The notes below the pieces were generated by a model. That model ran no database searches, was not told the DNA's origin, and saw only the letters and a program-made list of their open reading frames with translations. This document shows, piece after piece, positions 23,549 to 23,685 of a stretch of DNA of 23,685 bases (positions within the stretch are counted from its first letter, which is position 1; every line of letters begins with the position of its first letter). The DNA comes from JAZTZP01 sp045637525 (GTDB lineage: Bacteria; Bacillota; Clostridia; UBA1381): the NCBI GenBank assembly GCA_045637525.1, contig JAZTZP010000127.1, positions 1-23,685 on the forward strand, written 5' to 3'. The position numbers and the translations under genes were made by a program.

Positions 23549-23685
23549 ATTATAGTTTATCTTACTAATTAAGGATAGGCTTTTGATATGCTTTGCTAAT
23601 AGGCTCCCTTGTGTAACACCCCAGGGTGGCTTCTCTTGACGAAGTCAATTCACCTTCAGGGAGCTGTCGCTGAAAGCGACTGAGG
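23545..23685. repeat. Foldback repeat, copy B (continues beyond the window)
   Basis: It begins with the same 15-bp terminus (ATAAATTATAGTTTA, 23545-23559) as copy A. From about 23567 to the end it is almost identical to 21941-22060, in the same orientation, with only a few substitutions and single-base indels. The hairpin GTCGC/GCGAC is at 23666-23680. The left end overlaps the last codons of the cysteine synthase-like gene. The right end is not in the window. Confidence 0.88.

Overview
The window looks like chromosome of a low-GC, Gram-positive Clostridia-type (Bacillota) anaerobe, most likely a gut resident. The evidence is strong AGGAGG-type ribosome binding sites, near-consensus sigma-A promoters with extended -10 boxes, an AsnA/AsnS pair, a lipoprotein-dependent CUT1 sugar ABC transporter without its own ATPase, and dense palindromic repeats of a kind I associate with gut Clostridia. 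The genus cannot be named from the sequence.

Layout. (1) 1-142: a cluster of small unrelated hairpins joined by a constant heptamer. (2) 182-2494: a consensus promoter, a zinc-ribbon membrane protein and a DUF1015 protein, then a terminator. (3) 2553-2727: tRNA-Lys(CTT) with its own promoter and terminator. (4) 2775-6862: a probable operon of a mutarotase-like DUF4432 protein, glycerate kinase, a PHP-type histidinol-phosphatase and EutH. (5) 6903-9437: asnA-asnS, ending in a terminator shared with the convergent araC gene. (6) 9422-12311: an AraC regulator diverging from a sugar-phosphate isomerase/epimerase and a Gfo/Idh/MocA oxidoreductase. (7) 12361-21832: a second AraC regulator diverging from a six-gene carbohydrate operon: GH105 hydrolase, a large unrecognised protein, solute-binding lipoprotein, two permeases, and a second large unrecognised protein. 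(8) 21833-23685: a cysteine synthase-like gene bracketed by two copies of a foldback repeat; one copy is itself interrupted by a 188-bp MITE-like insertion.

How it works together. Region 7 reads as an import-and-degrade locus. The lipoprotein and permeases would capture oligosaccharides carrying unsaturated uronic acid ends. GH105 would remove the unsaturated sugar, and the two large proteins are candidate lyases or hydrolases. Region 6 would handle a sugar by oxidation and isomerisation under its own AraC regulator. Both AraC regulators have candidate direct-repeat operators in their divergent intergenic regions.

The most unusual feature is the repeat architecture. Two separate arrays (17-138 and 22142-22310) are built by the same rule: different short hairpins, nearly all perfectly paired, separated by an invariant or nearly invariant heptamer (ATATCRC in one, GTGAAAT in the other). 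The second array is the inside of an element with 18-bp terminal inverted repeats and a 9-bp target duplication, so this architecture travels on a mobile non-coding element.
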